Assembly (NCBI GenBank): GCA_021713395.1
Contig: JAKJJT010000001.1
Location: 62,001-126,000 of the forward strand
Source of the DNA: Thiotrichales bacterium 19S9-11
GTDB taxonomy: Bacteria > Pseudomonadota > Gammaproteobacteria > Francisellales > Francisellaceae
Length of the DNA: 64,000 bases
Direction: 5' to 3'
Positions 19,391-28,186 of this stretch are shown piece by piece. How positions within the stretch are numbered: position 1 is the first letter of the stretch; every line of letters begins with the position of its first letter. Below the pieces are notes generated by a model that saw only the letters and a program-made list of their open reading frames with translations, ran no database searches and was not told where the DNA came from. Both the position numbers and the translations under genes were made by a program.

Positions 19391-19496
19391 TAAAAGCGCC
19401 TAGCCACACCCCGGCACATGCATCAGTCGCTACCGCTGCTTCCTTCCGGATCTGACGGGATTCACAACTTATCATTGCGAGGGGACCAGGCTTTTA
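19391..19496 (-). ncRNA. ffs: Signal recognition particle RNA (4.5S type)
   Basis: Bacterial small SRP RNA of about 105 nt. Read on the minus strand it has the diagnostic apical domain GTCAGATCCGGAAGGAAGCA (GGAA tetraloop and symmetric/asymmetric loops that bind Ffh M domain), then CAGCGGTAGCGACTGATG and TGTGCCGGGGTGTGGC on the 3' side. The outer stem pairs AAAAGCCTGG (19495-19486) with CTAGGCGCTTTT. Ends are estimated from this stem. Lies directly upstream of dnaX on the same strand, a common arrangement. Functions with Ffh in co-translational membrane targeting. Confidence 0.95.
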
Positions 19497-19498
19497 GC

Positions 19499-19527
19499 AT
19501 TATCATAGAAAGCTGATACTTTTGCAA
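19499..19527 (-). promoter_or_regulatory. Promoter of the SRP RNA gene
   Basis: On the minus strand TTGCAA (19527-19522), 17-nt spacer, GATAAT (19504-19499). The transcript would start about 5-8 nt further on, at the A-run that begins the SRP RNA stem, which supports the assigned 5' end. Confidence 0.6.
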
Positions 19528-19582
19528 GTGAAAAAAGCCTGTACATAACTAACATTATTTGAAGTTACAATATTTGATTTTG

Positions 19583-20584
19583 CTAAAAATTAATATCAAT
19601 TAGACCTTGTAGATATAAATCATTCGTTGCTTGTTCAAAAGTTTGCATGCCTGCTTTTCTACCTGTTTGAATAGCTGAATAAATTTGTGGTGTTTTATGC
19701 TCTCGGATAAGATGTGAAACTGCTTGATTAACAATTAATATCTCAAATAAAGCTATGCGTCCATTTGCTTTTCTCTTGATCAATTGTTGAGAAATAACGC
19801 CCGTTAAAGATTCTGATAACATCATACGAACCATTGACTGCTCTTTTTCACCAAAGCTATAAACTAAACGATCAATTGTTTTTGTTGCATTATTTGTATG
19901 TAAGCTTGCAAATACTAAGTGACCAGTCTCAGCTGCTGTTAATGCAAAGCGAATGCTTTCTATATCCCTTAGTTCGCCTATAACAATATAGTCAGGATCC
20001 TCTCTTAATGCTGACTTTAAGCCTTTAGAGAAACTAGCTATATGCATACCAACTTGGCGCTGATTAATTAAGCATTGATTTGATGTGTAGATAAACTCAA
20101 TTGGGTCTTCAAGTGTAATTACATGACCACAACAATTAGTATTTAGCCACTGTATTATAGAAGCTAATGTTGTACTTTTACCTGAGCCAGTTGCACCTGT
20201 AATTAAAATTAAGCCCTGCTTTTTCATTAAAAGTGGATAAATACAAGCTGGCATATTAATATCAGATAGGCTTGGAATTTTCTCTGGTATAAAGCGAATG
20301 ACGGCACTTAAGCCTGTTATTTGATAAAATAAATGTAAGCGCAGCCTGCCAATAGAGTTAACATCAATACCAATATCTAAATCTAGCTGATCATTTAGCT
20401 GATAAAGATCAGCCTTTGATAAGAGCGGCTTAACTAAATCTAATAAATCTTGACTGTCAAATATTTTTATCCCGAGCTTTACTAGCCCTCCATCAATACG
20501 AGCCATCACTGGTTTACTTGCAGATAAATGCAAATCCGATACATTTTTTGATACACATAGGCTTAAGATTTCAGTAATATCCAT
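19583..20584 (-). CDS. pilT: Type IV pilus retraction ATPase
   Basis: Hexameric motor that depolymerises pili for twitching and DNA uptake. 333 residues (E. coli/Pseudomonas PilT 344). N-terminal SDLHLSASKPVMARIDG, Walker A GATGSGKSTTL (about residue 131), Asp box TLEDPIEF, Walker B VIGELRDIE, His box GHLVFASLHTNNA. The C-terminal AIRxLIRE-type retraction motif appears as VSHLIREHKTPQIYSAIQTG. Diverges from yggS with a 42-nt gap, an arrangement widespread in gammaproteobacteria. Confidence 0.95.
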   Translation of the reverse strand: MDITEILSLCVSKNVSDLHLSASKPVMARIDGGLVKLGIKIFDSQDLLDLVKPLLSKADLYQLNDQLDLDIGIDVNSIGRLRLHLFYQITGLSAVIRFIPEKIPSLSDINMPACIYPLLMKKQGLILITGATGSGKSTTLASIIQWLNTNCCGHVITLEDPIEFIYTSNQCLINQRQVGMHIASFSKGLKSALREDPDYIVIGELRDIESIRFALTAAETGHLVFASLHTNNATKTIDRLVYSFGEKEQSMVRMMLSESLTGVISQQLIKRKANGRIALFEILIVNQAVSHLIREHKTPQIYSAIQTGRKAGMQTFEQATNDLYLQGLIDINF

Positions 20585-20626
20585 AAATACTGTTAATTAT
20601 TATGAAGTTTATACTGATACTCTAAC

Positions 20627-21334
20627 ATGGATATAATATCACCTACCACTCTATCATCAAACTTAAATAAAATTAATCAACGAATTACTAATGCATGTCA
20701 AAAAATAAATAAAAATATTTCTGATATTTTATTGTTAGCTGTCAGCAAAACACATTCTGCTAATGCTGTTAATTTTGCATATAACTTAGGTTTACGACAT
20801 TTTGGCGAAAATTATTTACAAGAAGCGCTAGTTAAGATAAAACAACTACCTTCTGATATTACATGGCACTTTATTGGCCATATTCAATCAAATAAAACCA
20901 AAGAAATTTCAGAACACTTCAGCTGGGTACATACTGTTGATCGCTTAAAAATATTAAAACGCCTTGCAGCTCAGCGCCCAAGTCATTTGCCACCTTTAAA
21001 TATTTGCTTTGAAGTTAATATCAATTTACAAGCTCAAAAATCTGGCTTCCCAATGAATGATTTATCAGAGTTAATTAAATGTATTCAATGGCTTAAAGAC
21101 GAAAGACGTTTAAAACTTCGTGGGCTTATGTGTTTACCAAAATTAACTGATAATTTAGAAATACAACGAAGAAATTTTCAAACATTACATAATCTACTTA
21201 TCACACTAAACCAAACACACAACTTAACCATGGACACCTTATCAATGGGTGTTAGTCATGATTTAGAAAGTGCCATCTATGAAGGCAGCACAATTGTTCG
21301 TATCGGTACTGCATTATTTGGCAAACGCAAATAG
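20627..21334 (+). CDS. yggS: PLP homeostasis protein (YggS/PLPBP family)
   Basis: Binds pyridoxal-5'-phosphate without catalytic activity and buffers PLP and amino-acid pools. 235 residues, a single alanine-racemase-like TIM barrel. The PLP lysine is in LLLAVSKTHS (about residue 38). Other marks: RHFGENYLQEA, WHFIGHIQSNKTKEI, and the phosphate-binding C-terminus LSMGVSHDLESAIYEGSTIVRIGTALFG. Start ATG 20627 lacks a clear ribosome site. Paired head-to-head with pilT. Confidence 0.95.
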   Translation: MDIISPTTLSSNLNKINQRITNACQKINKNISDILLLAVSKTHSANAVNFAYNLGLRHFGENYLQEALVKIKQLPSDITWHFIGHIQSNKTKEISEHFSWVHTVDRLKILKRLAAQRPSHLPPLNICFEVNINLQAQKSGFPMNDLSELIKCIQWLKDERRLKLRGLMCLPKLTDNLEIQRRNFQTLHNLLITLNQTHNLTMDTLSMGVSHDLESAIYEGSTIVRIGTALFGKRK

Positions 21335-21549
21335 ATATAAAAATAGATACCTATTAAAGTAAATTTATTACAAATGGCTCCAAAATAAAAAAATAAAAAA
21401 ATGTTATATTTCAAAATATTATATTGAACAAAAACTCAATTATAATAAAGTCTGTTACAACCGGATATTGACTCTCACTTTCATCAATGCAAAATGGATT
21501 TAATAAATTAATAATGATCAAGTTAAAAAATAAATTAAGGTATTAGGGT

Positions 21550-21921
21550 ATGTTACGAAATATTTCTTATGCTTTTACTTCTGGTATTGCAGGGGCAATT
21601 TTGTTATGTATGTTAGTCCACTTTTTATTTGGGTTTTCTAACTCAGATCAACTGATGTCATCCTTATTAAAAGTAATGGCTTGGAGCTCACTATGGTCAC
21701 TATTATTGGTGATTCCTATTTTAGATAAAAAATGGTTGTTAAGAGCAGCCATACTATCAAGTATTGTTATTTTGTTTAACTTTGTTGTCCTAATGCCTTT
21801 AAATGGCATGGGATTTTTTGCAAGTAATGCATCTTTAGCTGTTCAAATTGGTAATGTTATTTTTAATCTTGCTTGGTGTTATGTAGCAACTTATTGGTAC
21901 TATCGCTGTAAAATGACTTAA
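21550..21921 (+). CDS. Small integral membrane protein, four spans, unknown function
   Basis: 123 residues, almost entirely hydrophobic: spans about 5-27, 36-58, 66-86 and 95-117. Begins MLRNISYAFTSGIAGAILL and ends YWYYRCKMT. No charged pore or known transporter motif visible. AAGG and AGGG lie 9-15 nt before ATG 21550. The preceding 215 nt are AT-rich with no other gene. Its stop is 1 nt from the stop of the converging reductase gene. Confidence 0.65.
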   Translation: MLRNISYAFTSGIAGAILLCMLVHFLFGFSNSDQLMSSLLKVMAWSSLWSLLLVIPILDKKWLLRAAILSSIVILFNFVVLMPLNGMGFFASNASLAVQIGNVIFNLAWCYVATYWYYRCKMT

Positions 21922-21922
21922 G

Positions 21923-22870
21923 CTAGCGCCAAATTGCTTCAATCGTAAACTCACTATTATCAAAAGCACAAAAACTACCATCAATGTAGCGAAGTGATTG
22001 ATCTAGTGCATTAATTTTTTCCATATCTTCTTGATCAAGACTAATAAATTGTGCATGATAATTTTCTTCTAAGCGCTTAGCATTAACTGACTTTGGTATC
22101 ACAATGGTACCTCGATTAATTGCCCAAGCTAATAATACTTGCGCCTCTGTTATATTATGTTTTTGACTAATTTCTTTCATAATAGGTTGTGCCAATATAC
22201 TTTGATGATCACTAGATACATTTCTACCTTGTGAGCCTAAAGGTGAATAAGCCGTAAGTAAAATATTATGTTGGGCACAGTAATCTAATAAGTCATTTTG
22301 CTGTAAATAGGGATGTAGCTCAACTTGGTTTATCACAGGTATAATATTTGCATTAATAAGCAGCTTCTCTAATTTAGAAATACTAAAGTTAGATACACCA
22401 ATACTTCTAATTTTACCTTGATCAACACAATACTCCATCTCAGCCCAAGTCTCTAACAAACGAGGAAAATTATTTGAAATTATCTCATTTTGAGACTTTG
22501 GAAACTCAACACCAGATACAAAACTAACTGGCCAATGAATTAAGTATAAGTCTAAGTAATCTAGTTGTAATAAACTTAAACTTTTATCTAAAGCAGGACT
22601 TACATTACCCTTGCCATGTGAGTCATTCCATAGTTTAGATGTAATAAATAATTCATCTCGTGTTACATCACCTACTTTAATTGCATCAGCTAATGCTTGA
22701 CCAATCTCTTTTTCATTTGCATAGATCCAAGCGCAGTCAAAATGACGATAACCAATCTCAATTGCTTGTCTAACTGCTTGATAAACTTCTCCTTCTTCAG
22801 AACGAAATGTACCGAGTCCAAGTGCTGGAATTATTTTTTGATTATTCATTGTAAAGGTAACTGAAGACAT
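21923..22870 (-). CDS. Aldo/keto reductase
   Basis: NADPH-dependent reductase of aldehydes or ketones, TIM-barrel AKR family, cytosolic. 315 residues. Signatures: GYRHFDCAWIYANEKEIG (catalytic Asp and Tyr), FITSKLWNDSHG (catalytic Lys), DLYLIHWPVSF (catalytic His), SIGVSNFSISKLEKLL, and IPKSVNAKRLEENYHA (cofactor 2'-phosphate). Strong ribosome site GGAGGG before ATG 22870. Substrate cannot be predicted. A small membrane-protein gene lies upstream on the same strand. Confidence 0.92.
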   Translation of the reverse strand: MSSVTFTMNNQKIIPALGLGTFRSEEGEVYQAVRQAIEIGYRHFDCAWIYANEKEIGQALADAIKVGDVTRDELFITSKLWNDSHGKGNVSPALDKSLSLLQLDYLDLYLIHWPVSFVSGVEFPKSQNEIISNNFPRLLETWAEMEYCVDQGKIRSIGVSNFSISKLEKLLINANIIPVINQVELHPYLQQNDLLDYCAQHNILLTAYSPLGSQGRNVSSDHQSILAQPIMKEISQKHNITEAQVLLAWAINRGTIVIPKSVNAKRLEENYHAQFISLDQEDMEKINALDQSLRYIDGSFCAFDNSEFTIEAIWR

Positions 22871-22896
22871 CTAATCCCTCCTTAATTAAGTAAATT

Positions 22897-23322
22897 TTAC
22901 GATTTTAACTTTCTAGATAGCATATATAAAATAAAACCTGAAATCATTCCAGCTAATAATACTGGCAAACCTACCATAATCCAAATAAACCCACTACTAG
23001 AAAAGTAATCATTAAATGATAAGCCCAAACATAAAAAAAGTAATGTAATAAATCCCTGTAATGAAAAACCAGCAATAGCGCCTCCAACCAAAGCACTTTT
23101 AAAATAATTTTTTTTATTATCTTGATATAGAAATATAGCAGCACCATAAATTAATCCACCAATAAGGCCAAGACATGCAGGAATCAAAGATATTATTAAT
23201 AATACAGACAATCGATCAAAATCAATACTGCCTGGAAAAGATAAACAGATACTAACTGAGCATAGGTAAGCTGTAACTGCAAACCAAAGTGCACTGATAA
23301 TTCTATATTTGTTAAGCATCAT
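22897..23322 (-). CDS. Small membrane protein, four spans, unknown function
   Basis: 141 residues from ATG 23322 (GGTGG 5 nt upstream; a GTG three codons earlier overlaps that site). Hydrophobic segments about 6-25, 38-64, 77-101 and 111-134, ending in a basic tail SRKLKS. Gly-rich motif LGLIGGLIYGAAIF and a repeated GGAIAGFSLQGF pattern suggest packed helices. No recognised family. Followed by the aldo/keto reductase 26 nt downstream, so probably co-transcribed. Confidence 0.6.
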   Translation of the reverse strand: MMLNKYRIISALWFAVTAYLCSVSICLSFPGSIDFDRLSVLLIISLIPACLGLIGGLIYGAAIFLYQDNKKNYFKSALVGGAIAGFSLQGFITLLFLCLGLSFNDYFSSSGFIWIMVGLPVLLAGMISGFILYMLSRKLKS

Positions 23323-23438
23323 AGTAACCACCCACTCTAGCCTTAGAAAGATAATTTAAAATAATCATAAAAAAATATAATTATACAGCAAAAAATATAA
23401 TAAAATGCGCAGAAATATTTATATATAAGGTATTATCA

Positions 23439-24749
23439 ATGAAAATAAGAAAAATAGCTATTATATTTTTAATTATGTGCATAACTACACCTTATGCGCT
23501 ATCCAAAGGCACACCAGTGATTATATCAACTGATCTTGCTATTGGCATAACTGATACTCATGGCAGTCAAGGTGCTTTACCTGTTAACTTTAATCAAACA
23601 GCCTATAAGCATGATGAAGACTTTACACCACAAGATTTTGATGATGGGTTAACCGTTGACCTTGCTCTAAATTTAGAAGACCAAGGTTTATTAAAAATCT
23701 TAGCAATCATACCAACTTATGGAAATGCCAGCTTACCTGCAGAAGTATTAGCAACGCACAAGCTAGTTAGAGATGTAAAAAACCGAAAAGACATACCAAT
23801 AGTACCTGGTGCTAATGCACAATATAGCCAAACACTACAACCAACACCTGAATGGTTTAATGGCGAAAAAATAAACTCAGATGATGCTTTTAAAACATCT
23901 TGCACAAACCTTGGTGTACTTAAAATGGAAAGTTTAATTACTAAATCACCAAAGCCTGTCACCATTTTAGCAATTGGCCCACTAACAGATGTGGCGTGTC
24001 TTATCAGTAATTACCCTAAAGTTAAAAAGAATATTAAAGATATTATCATTCTTGGATCACAAATAGAAAATCAGCCATTAAAAATCAATGGTGACATCGT
24101 TAATGATTTTAATGTCAGAATGGATCCATTTGCAGCTGCAATGCTACTTAAAAATTCTAATGGTGTTAAAGTAACGTTAATGCCATTTTCATTAACTGGC
24201 CAAACATCAAATCAAAATAAACATATGCACTTTGATAAAACAACCTTACATGGCCCAAACCCACCTAGTGCATTAAGCACAAAAAGTTTAAACTGGATTT
24301 TAAAAGCCATCAAAGAAAGAAATACTTACTGGAAGAATACATTTGGACTAAAAGAAGGACCATTCGACCAATATACACTTATGAAATCTGTTCATCCGGG
24401 CTTATTTAAATGCCAAGCTGCAAAAGCCTACATTCAAATGTGTCCATATCCAGCATGGAGTAAATTATATCTTAACCACCCTGGAGACTACCCATATAAT
24501 AGACAGAATAATCCATGTATTGATCATGGCACTCAAAATGGCCCAGTGCTCTCTGAAATACCGGCTCAAATGCTAGTTAGTTTAAATAAACATGATCATG
24601 GTAAACTAGTAAGAGGCATATATGGCGTAACCGGCAATATTCCTAGCTTTAATAATGCAAAGTCCGTACCCGTAGAAGTATGTACTGCTTTTAGTTCTGA
24701 TACTGCTTTCAATCAGTTTAAGAAAATCATCTATCAAAACACATGGTAA
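23439..24749 (+). CDS. Exported nucleoside hydrolase-like protein (IUNH family)
   Basis: 436 residues with a Sec signal peptide (MKIRKIAIIFLIMCITTPYALS). The inosine-uridine hydrolase fold is suggested by PVIISTDLAIG plus DFDDGLTVDLAL, which together replace the usual compact DTDxGxDDAxAL calcium-binding motif, apparently with about 35 inserted residues; by ILAIGPLTDVACLI; and by DFNVRMDPFAAAMLL. Predicted to hydrolyse nucleosides in the periplasm or outside the cell, supplying bases for salvage. The insertion, several Cys (SCTNLG, KCQAAKAY, MCPYP) and a long C-terminal extension are unusual. AAGG precedes ATG 23439. Confidence 0.75.
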   Translation: MKIRKIAIIFLIMCITTPYALSKGTPVIISTDLAIGITDTHGSQGALPVNFNQTAYKHDEDFTPQDFDDGLTVDLALNLEDQGLLKILAIIPTYGNASLPAEVLATHKLVRDVKNRKDIPIVPGANAQYSQTLQPTPEWFNGEKINSDDAFKTSCTNLGVLKMESLITKSPKPVTILAIGPLTDVACLISNYPKVKKNIKDIIILGSQIENQPLKINGDIVNDFNVRMDPFAAAMLLKNSNGVKVTLMPFSLTGQTSNQNKHMHFDKTTLHGPNPPSALSTKSLNWILKAIKERNTYWKNTFGLKEGPFDQYTLMKSVHPGLFKCQAAKAYIQMCPYPAWSKLYLNHPGDYPYNRQNNPCIDHGTQNGPVLSEIPAQMLVSLNKHDHGKLVRGIYGVTGNIPSFNNAKSVPVEVCTAFSSDTAFNQFKKIIYQNTW

Positions 24750-24811
24750 CCATATCACTTACTATCTTACTATGCTTAACTTTAGGCTTACTTAAAAATA
24801 AGATAGACTAA

Positions 24812-25255
24812 ATGTTATGGACAGTCCTATTTACAAGTAAACCAATGAAACACATTCCCATAAAAGATATTATGTCTGATGAAATCATCACTAGCCAATT
24901 AGATACATCATATAAGAAGCTTGAGCAGATTATGCAAGACTTTGTTATTAATCATATTCCAATTGTTGATGATAGTGATAAGTTAATTGGTATTGTTAGC
25001 CGACTAGATTTACTCACTGCTTATGTTAAACACCTTAAATTAGCTCATACTGATAAACTAATGAAACTAACTGCAAAGGAGCTATTAGTTGATAACGTTA
25101 TTAGTGTTAAGGAGTCATCAGATATAAAACAAGTTTCAGAAATTCTTGCAAATCACTCATTCCACTCTGTACCTGTTATAAATGATGAGCAACAAATTGT
25201 TGGCATTGTCACTGCAAATGATTTGATCGATCATTTAATTAGACTATATCATTAA
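24812..25255 (+). CDS. CBS-domain pair protein
   Basis: 147 residues from ATG 24812; ATG 24845 (136 residues, MKHIPIKDIMS) fits the domain boundary better, and neither has a strong ribosome site. Two CBS modules: residues about 15-70 (IMSDEIITSQ, HIPIVDDSDKLIGIVSRLDLL) and 80-145 (LLVDNVISVKES, HSVPVINDEQQIVGIVTANDLI). Such stand-alone Bateman modules bind adenosyl ligands and regulate a partner protein; the partner is unknown. Converges with putP. Confidence 0.85.
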   Translation: MLWTVLFTSKPMKHIPIKDIMSDEIITSQLDTSYKKLEQIMQDFVINHIPIVDDSDKLIGIVSRLDLLTAYVKHLKLAHTDKLMKLTAKELLVDNVISVKESSDIKQVSEILANHSFHSVPVINDEQQIVGIVTANDLIDHLIRLYH

Positions 25256-25288
25256 ATACAAAAAAGATAAGCACTGAGAAGCCTAACT

Positions 25289-26749
25289 TTAAGAACTCTT
25301 TGACAATGTCCTAACTTTATTAAATACACTTAAAACATTATCTTGCGGTTTTTTGTCTAAGTAGCTAACTAATACGATAACAATTGATGAGATTAAAAAG
25401 CCTGGAATAATTTCATTAAGCTTAAAAATACCACCATAGGTTGACAACATTGCCCAAATAATAACAATAATAGCACCTGTAATAACGCCTGCAATACATG
25501 CTTTATTTGTACAGCGCTGCCAGAAAAGAGAAAATATAATTATTGGCCCAAAGGTTGCACCCATCCCTGACCAAGCATATTGAACCACACCAAATAAGTT
25601 ATTTTTATCATCCCAGCTCATTGATAAAGCAATCACTGAGATAATCAAAACCATTAACCTACTGACAAACAATAACTCTTTTTCTTTTGCATTTTTTCTT
25701 ATTAGGAAATAAATATCCTCAGTTGCTGCACTTGAAGCAACTAATAACTGCGCAGCAATTGAACTCATAATCGCTGATAAAACAGCTGCAAGTAATACGC
25801 CAACTAAGTAAGGATTTAAAAACTCAACACCAATTTCTAATAAAACAGAATCAGGATTCTCAAGTGAACCATAATGGATAAACCCTAATAAGCCAACAGC
25901 AGTTGCACCAACCATGGCTAATAACATCCAGCTCATACAAACTCTTTTAGCAATATACATCTTATTTGGATCTTTAATTGACATAAACCGCACCAAAATA
26001 TGTGGTTGACCAAAGTAGCCTAGCCCCCATGCAAACATAGAGATAATATAAATGGGGTCAATGTGATGAATAAAATTTAATCGTTCAGGCACAGCTTGTA
26101 GCTGTTGTGTAACATCAACACTACCAAGGTGAATAAATAAGACAATGGGCACAAACAAAAGTGCAACTAACATCAATGAGCCCTGAAAAAAATCAACCCA
26201 AGTAACCGCAATAAACCCACCAATTAAAAGATAAATCACACAAATGACAAGCATTAATAATAAAGCAAGATGAAAATTAATGCCCAAAACAACATTTAAT
26301 AATAAAGCCCCTGCAATAAAGCCTGCCGAAGCATAAGCTGTAAAGAAAACTAAAATTGCAATTGATGACATTAGATTTAATATTGAACTATTCGTATTAA
26401 ACCGATTTTTAAAATAAGCAGGAATCGTTAATGAGTCTTGTGCAACTTCTGTATATATGCGTAAGCGTTTTGCAACATAGTGCCAGTTAAAATAAGCACC
26501 AACTGCAAGACCAATTGGTAACCATAACGCCTTAAAACCACCAATAAAGACAGCACCTGGCATCGCTAATAATAGCCAGCCACTCATATCAGATGCTCCC
26601 GCCCCTAATGCAACAAAAGGCGCGCTGAGCTTCCTACCACCTAAGATAAAATCAGATACATTATGCGTATATTTTCTTGCAATTAAGCCTATCGTATAAA
26701 TAACCAAAATATACACAATTAAAACGATTAAAATTTCTTCAAAATTCAT
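25289..26749 (-). CDS. putP: Sodium/proline symporter
   Basis: SSS family importer, inner membrane, about 13 spans, 486 residues (E. coli PutP 502). Marks: SDFILGGRKLSAPFVALGAGASDMSGW (Na+/substrate site in the first spans), IPAYFKNRF, and GYFGQPHILVRFMS in span 6-7, both typical of PutP. AAGGAC before ATG 26749. Likely imports proline as nutrient or osmoprotectant. Confidence 0.92.
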   Translation of the reverse strand: MNFEEILIVLIVYILVIYTIGLIARKYTHNVSDFILGGRKLSAPFVALGAGASDMSGWLLLAMPGAVFIGGFKALWLPIGLAVGAYFNWHYVAKRLRIYTEVAQDSLTIPAYFKNRFNTNSSILNLMSSIAILVFFTAYASAGFIAGALLLNVVLGINFHLALLLMLVICVIYLLIGGFIAVTWVDFFQGSLMLVALLFVPIVLFIHLGSVDVTQQLQAVPERLNFIHHIDPIYIISMFAWGLGYFGQPHILVRFMSIKDPNKMYIAKRVCMSWMLLAMVGATAVGLLGFIHYGSLENPDSVLLEIGVEFLNPYLVGVLLAAVLSAIMSSIAAQLLVASSAATEDIYFLIRKNAKEKELLFVSRLMVLIISVIALSMSWDDKNNLFGVVQYAWSGMGATFGPIIIFSLFWQRCTNKACIAGVITGAIIVIIWAMLSTYGGIFKLNEIIPGFLISSIVIVLVSYLDKKPQDNVLSVFNKVRTLSKSS

Positions 26750-26866
26750 CTATTGTCCTTAATCTTTAGATCTATATGGTAACGCGTTATATGAAATAAA
26801 AGCAAACGCGAACTATTATTCTGTAGTTATAACATATATTAAGAAAAAATAGTTAACCATATCACG

Positions 26867-26954
26867 TGGCGGAGGAAGAGGGATTCGAACCCCCGGAGGT
26901 GTTACCCTCAACGGTTTTCAAGACCGCCGCTTTCGACCACTCAGCCATTCCTCC
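26867..26954 (-). tRNA. tRNA-Ser (UGA)
   Basis: Minus-strand cloverleaf with acceptor GGAGGAA/TTCCTCC, class II long variable arm, TTCGAAT T-loop and anticodon TGA in CTTGAAA. Discriminator G and an encoded CCA (26869-26867). Second gene of a two-tRNA transcript with tRNA-Asn; a short dyad followed by six T on the minus strand (about 26861-26843) may terminate it. Confidence 0.95.
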
Positions 26955-26984
26955 GGATGAGATTTTAAAAACGAAATTTTTAGT

Positions 26985-27060
<76 letters not shown>

Positions 27061-27077
27061 ATACCTAACGAGTTGGC

Positions 27078-27106
27078 ATTTTATGCGTATAACGAGGACT
27101 TGTCAA
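27078..27106 (-). promoter_or_regulatory. Strong promoter of the tRNA-Asn/tRNA-Ser pair
   Basis: Minus strand TTGACA (27106-27101), 17-nt spacer, TAAAAT (27083-27078): perfect -35 and 5/6 -10, ending 17 nt before the mature tRNA-Asn. It lies just after the glycosyltransferase stop. Confidence 0.8.
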
Positions 27107-27116
27107 CACTTTGCCC

Positions 27117-28154
27117 TTAAGATTTTCCTTTATTTTTCTGCCAATTTAAAACGATACTTTTGACTTGGTCAACTGGGATTTCATTGACACAACGACAACG
27201 CATCTGAATGCGACAATCGCTGCAGTCTTTATTAAGTGCTAGCGCCTGCGCTTTTGCCCCTACTGGTCCCCAGCGACCAGCATGAAACGGTTTAATTGGC
27301 GCATACATACCAAGTGTATTAATACCATAAGCAGCAGCAATATGTATAGGCCCTGTGCTACCTGCAATTAATCCATCAGATAAAGCAACCAAATCAATTA
27401 ATTCGCCTAGCGTTGTCTTACCTGTTAAATCTGTAGCAAAACCTTCTGTAGGCTTTATTAAATCATCATAAACCTTTTCACCCTCTTTGGGGCTACCTGT
27501 AATTAAAATATTAAACTTATCTTGTGGTAAGTTTTTAATAAGATCTGCATAAAACTTAGGTGACCACTCAATATGTTCACCGCGGGTTTTTGGATGGATA
27601 ATTAAGTTAAACTTATCTTCATCAAGAAAAGATAAAACCTTTTCACTGGCAGTAACTTCTTTAAAATGACGCAAACTAATAATATCACTTTTGTTATAGA
27701 ATGATTTTGCTGTCAATGGCTTTAATAAAAGCATATCAAGTTCAGTCTCATGTAAGTCAGACTGACTACGATTAACAAACCGCCAACGATTACAATACCA
27801 TAAATGATATAGCCGTCTGGATGTACCAACTCTAATTGGTACTTTTGCTTTTTTCATTAAGCGTGCAATTTGTTTATTAGGATGAAAGTGAATCACAACG
27901 TCAATATTTAAAGCTCGTAAAAATTCGATTGCTTGACCTTCTGGCATTGATTGGATTTCATCCCAGTTAATTAACTGATCAACATCAGCATAACGATTAA
28001 CAATATCTTTTGTTTTAGATGCTGATGCTAAAAATAAAATACGCGCAGTCGGATAGTGTCTTTTAATTTCCGTTGCTGCTGGCAATGACATAATTACATC
28101 GCCAATTTGATTTGTTTTACTTAAAAGTACAGTTTTGCCATTAAGTGAAATCAT
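27117..28154 (-). CDS. Glycosyltransferase family 9 (heptosyltransferase-like)
   Basis: 345 residues, GT-B fold. N-terminal [23 protein letters not shown] is the acceptor-domain start of ADP-heptose:LPS heptosyltransferases. The C-terminal donor site includes [30 protein letters not shown] and [13 protein letters not shown] with GMYAP following. A Cys cluster near the end ([12 protein letters not shown]) is unusual for the family. Likely adds a sugar to the LPS core. Last gene after pilA-pilB-pilC (32 nt gap), so it may be read through from the pilus operon, though its role need not be pilus-related. Confidence 0.85.
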   Translation of the reverse strand: MISLNGKTVLLSKTNQIGDVIMSLPAATEIKRHYPTARILFLASASKTKDIVNRYADVDQLINWDEIQSMPEGQAIEFLRALNIDVVIHFHPNKQIARLMKKAKVPIRVGTSRRLYHLWYCNRWRFVNRSQSDLHETELDMLLLKPLTAKSFYNKSDIISLRHFKEVTASEKVLSFLDEDKFNLIIHPKTRGEHIEWSPKFYADLIKNLPQDKFNILITGSPKEGEKVYDDLIKPTEGFATDLTGKTTLGELIDLVALSDGLIAGSTGPIHIAAAYGINTLGMYAPIKPFHAGRWGPVGAKAQALALNKDCSDCRIQMRCRCVNEIPVDQVKSIVLNWQKNKGKS

Positions 28155-28186
28155 CTTCTTTTTAATATACTATTTATTTAAAGTCA

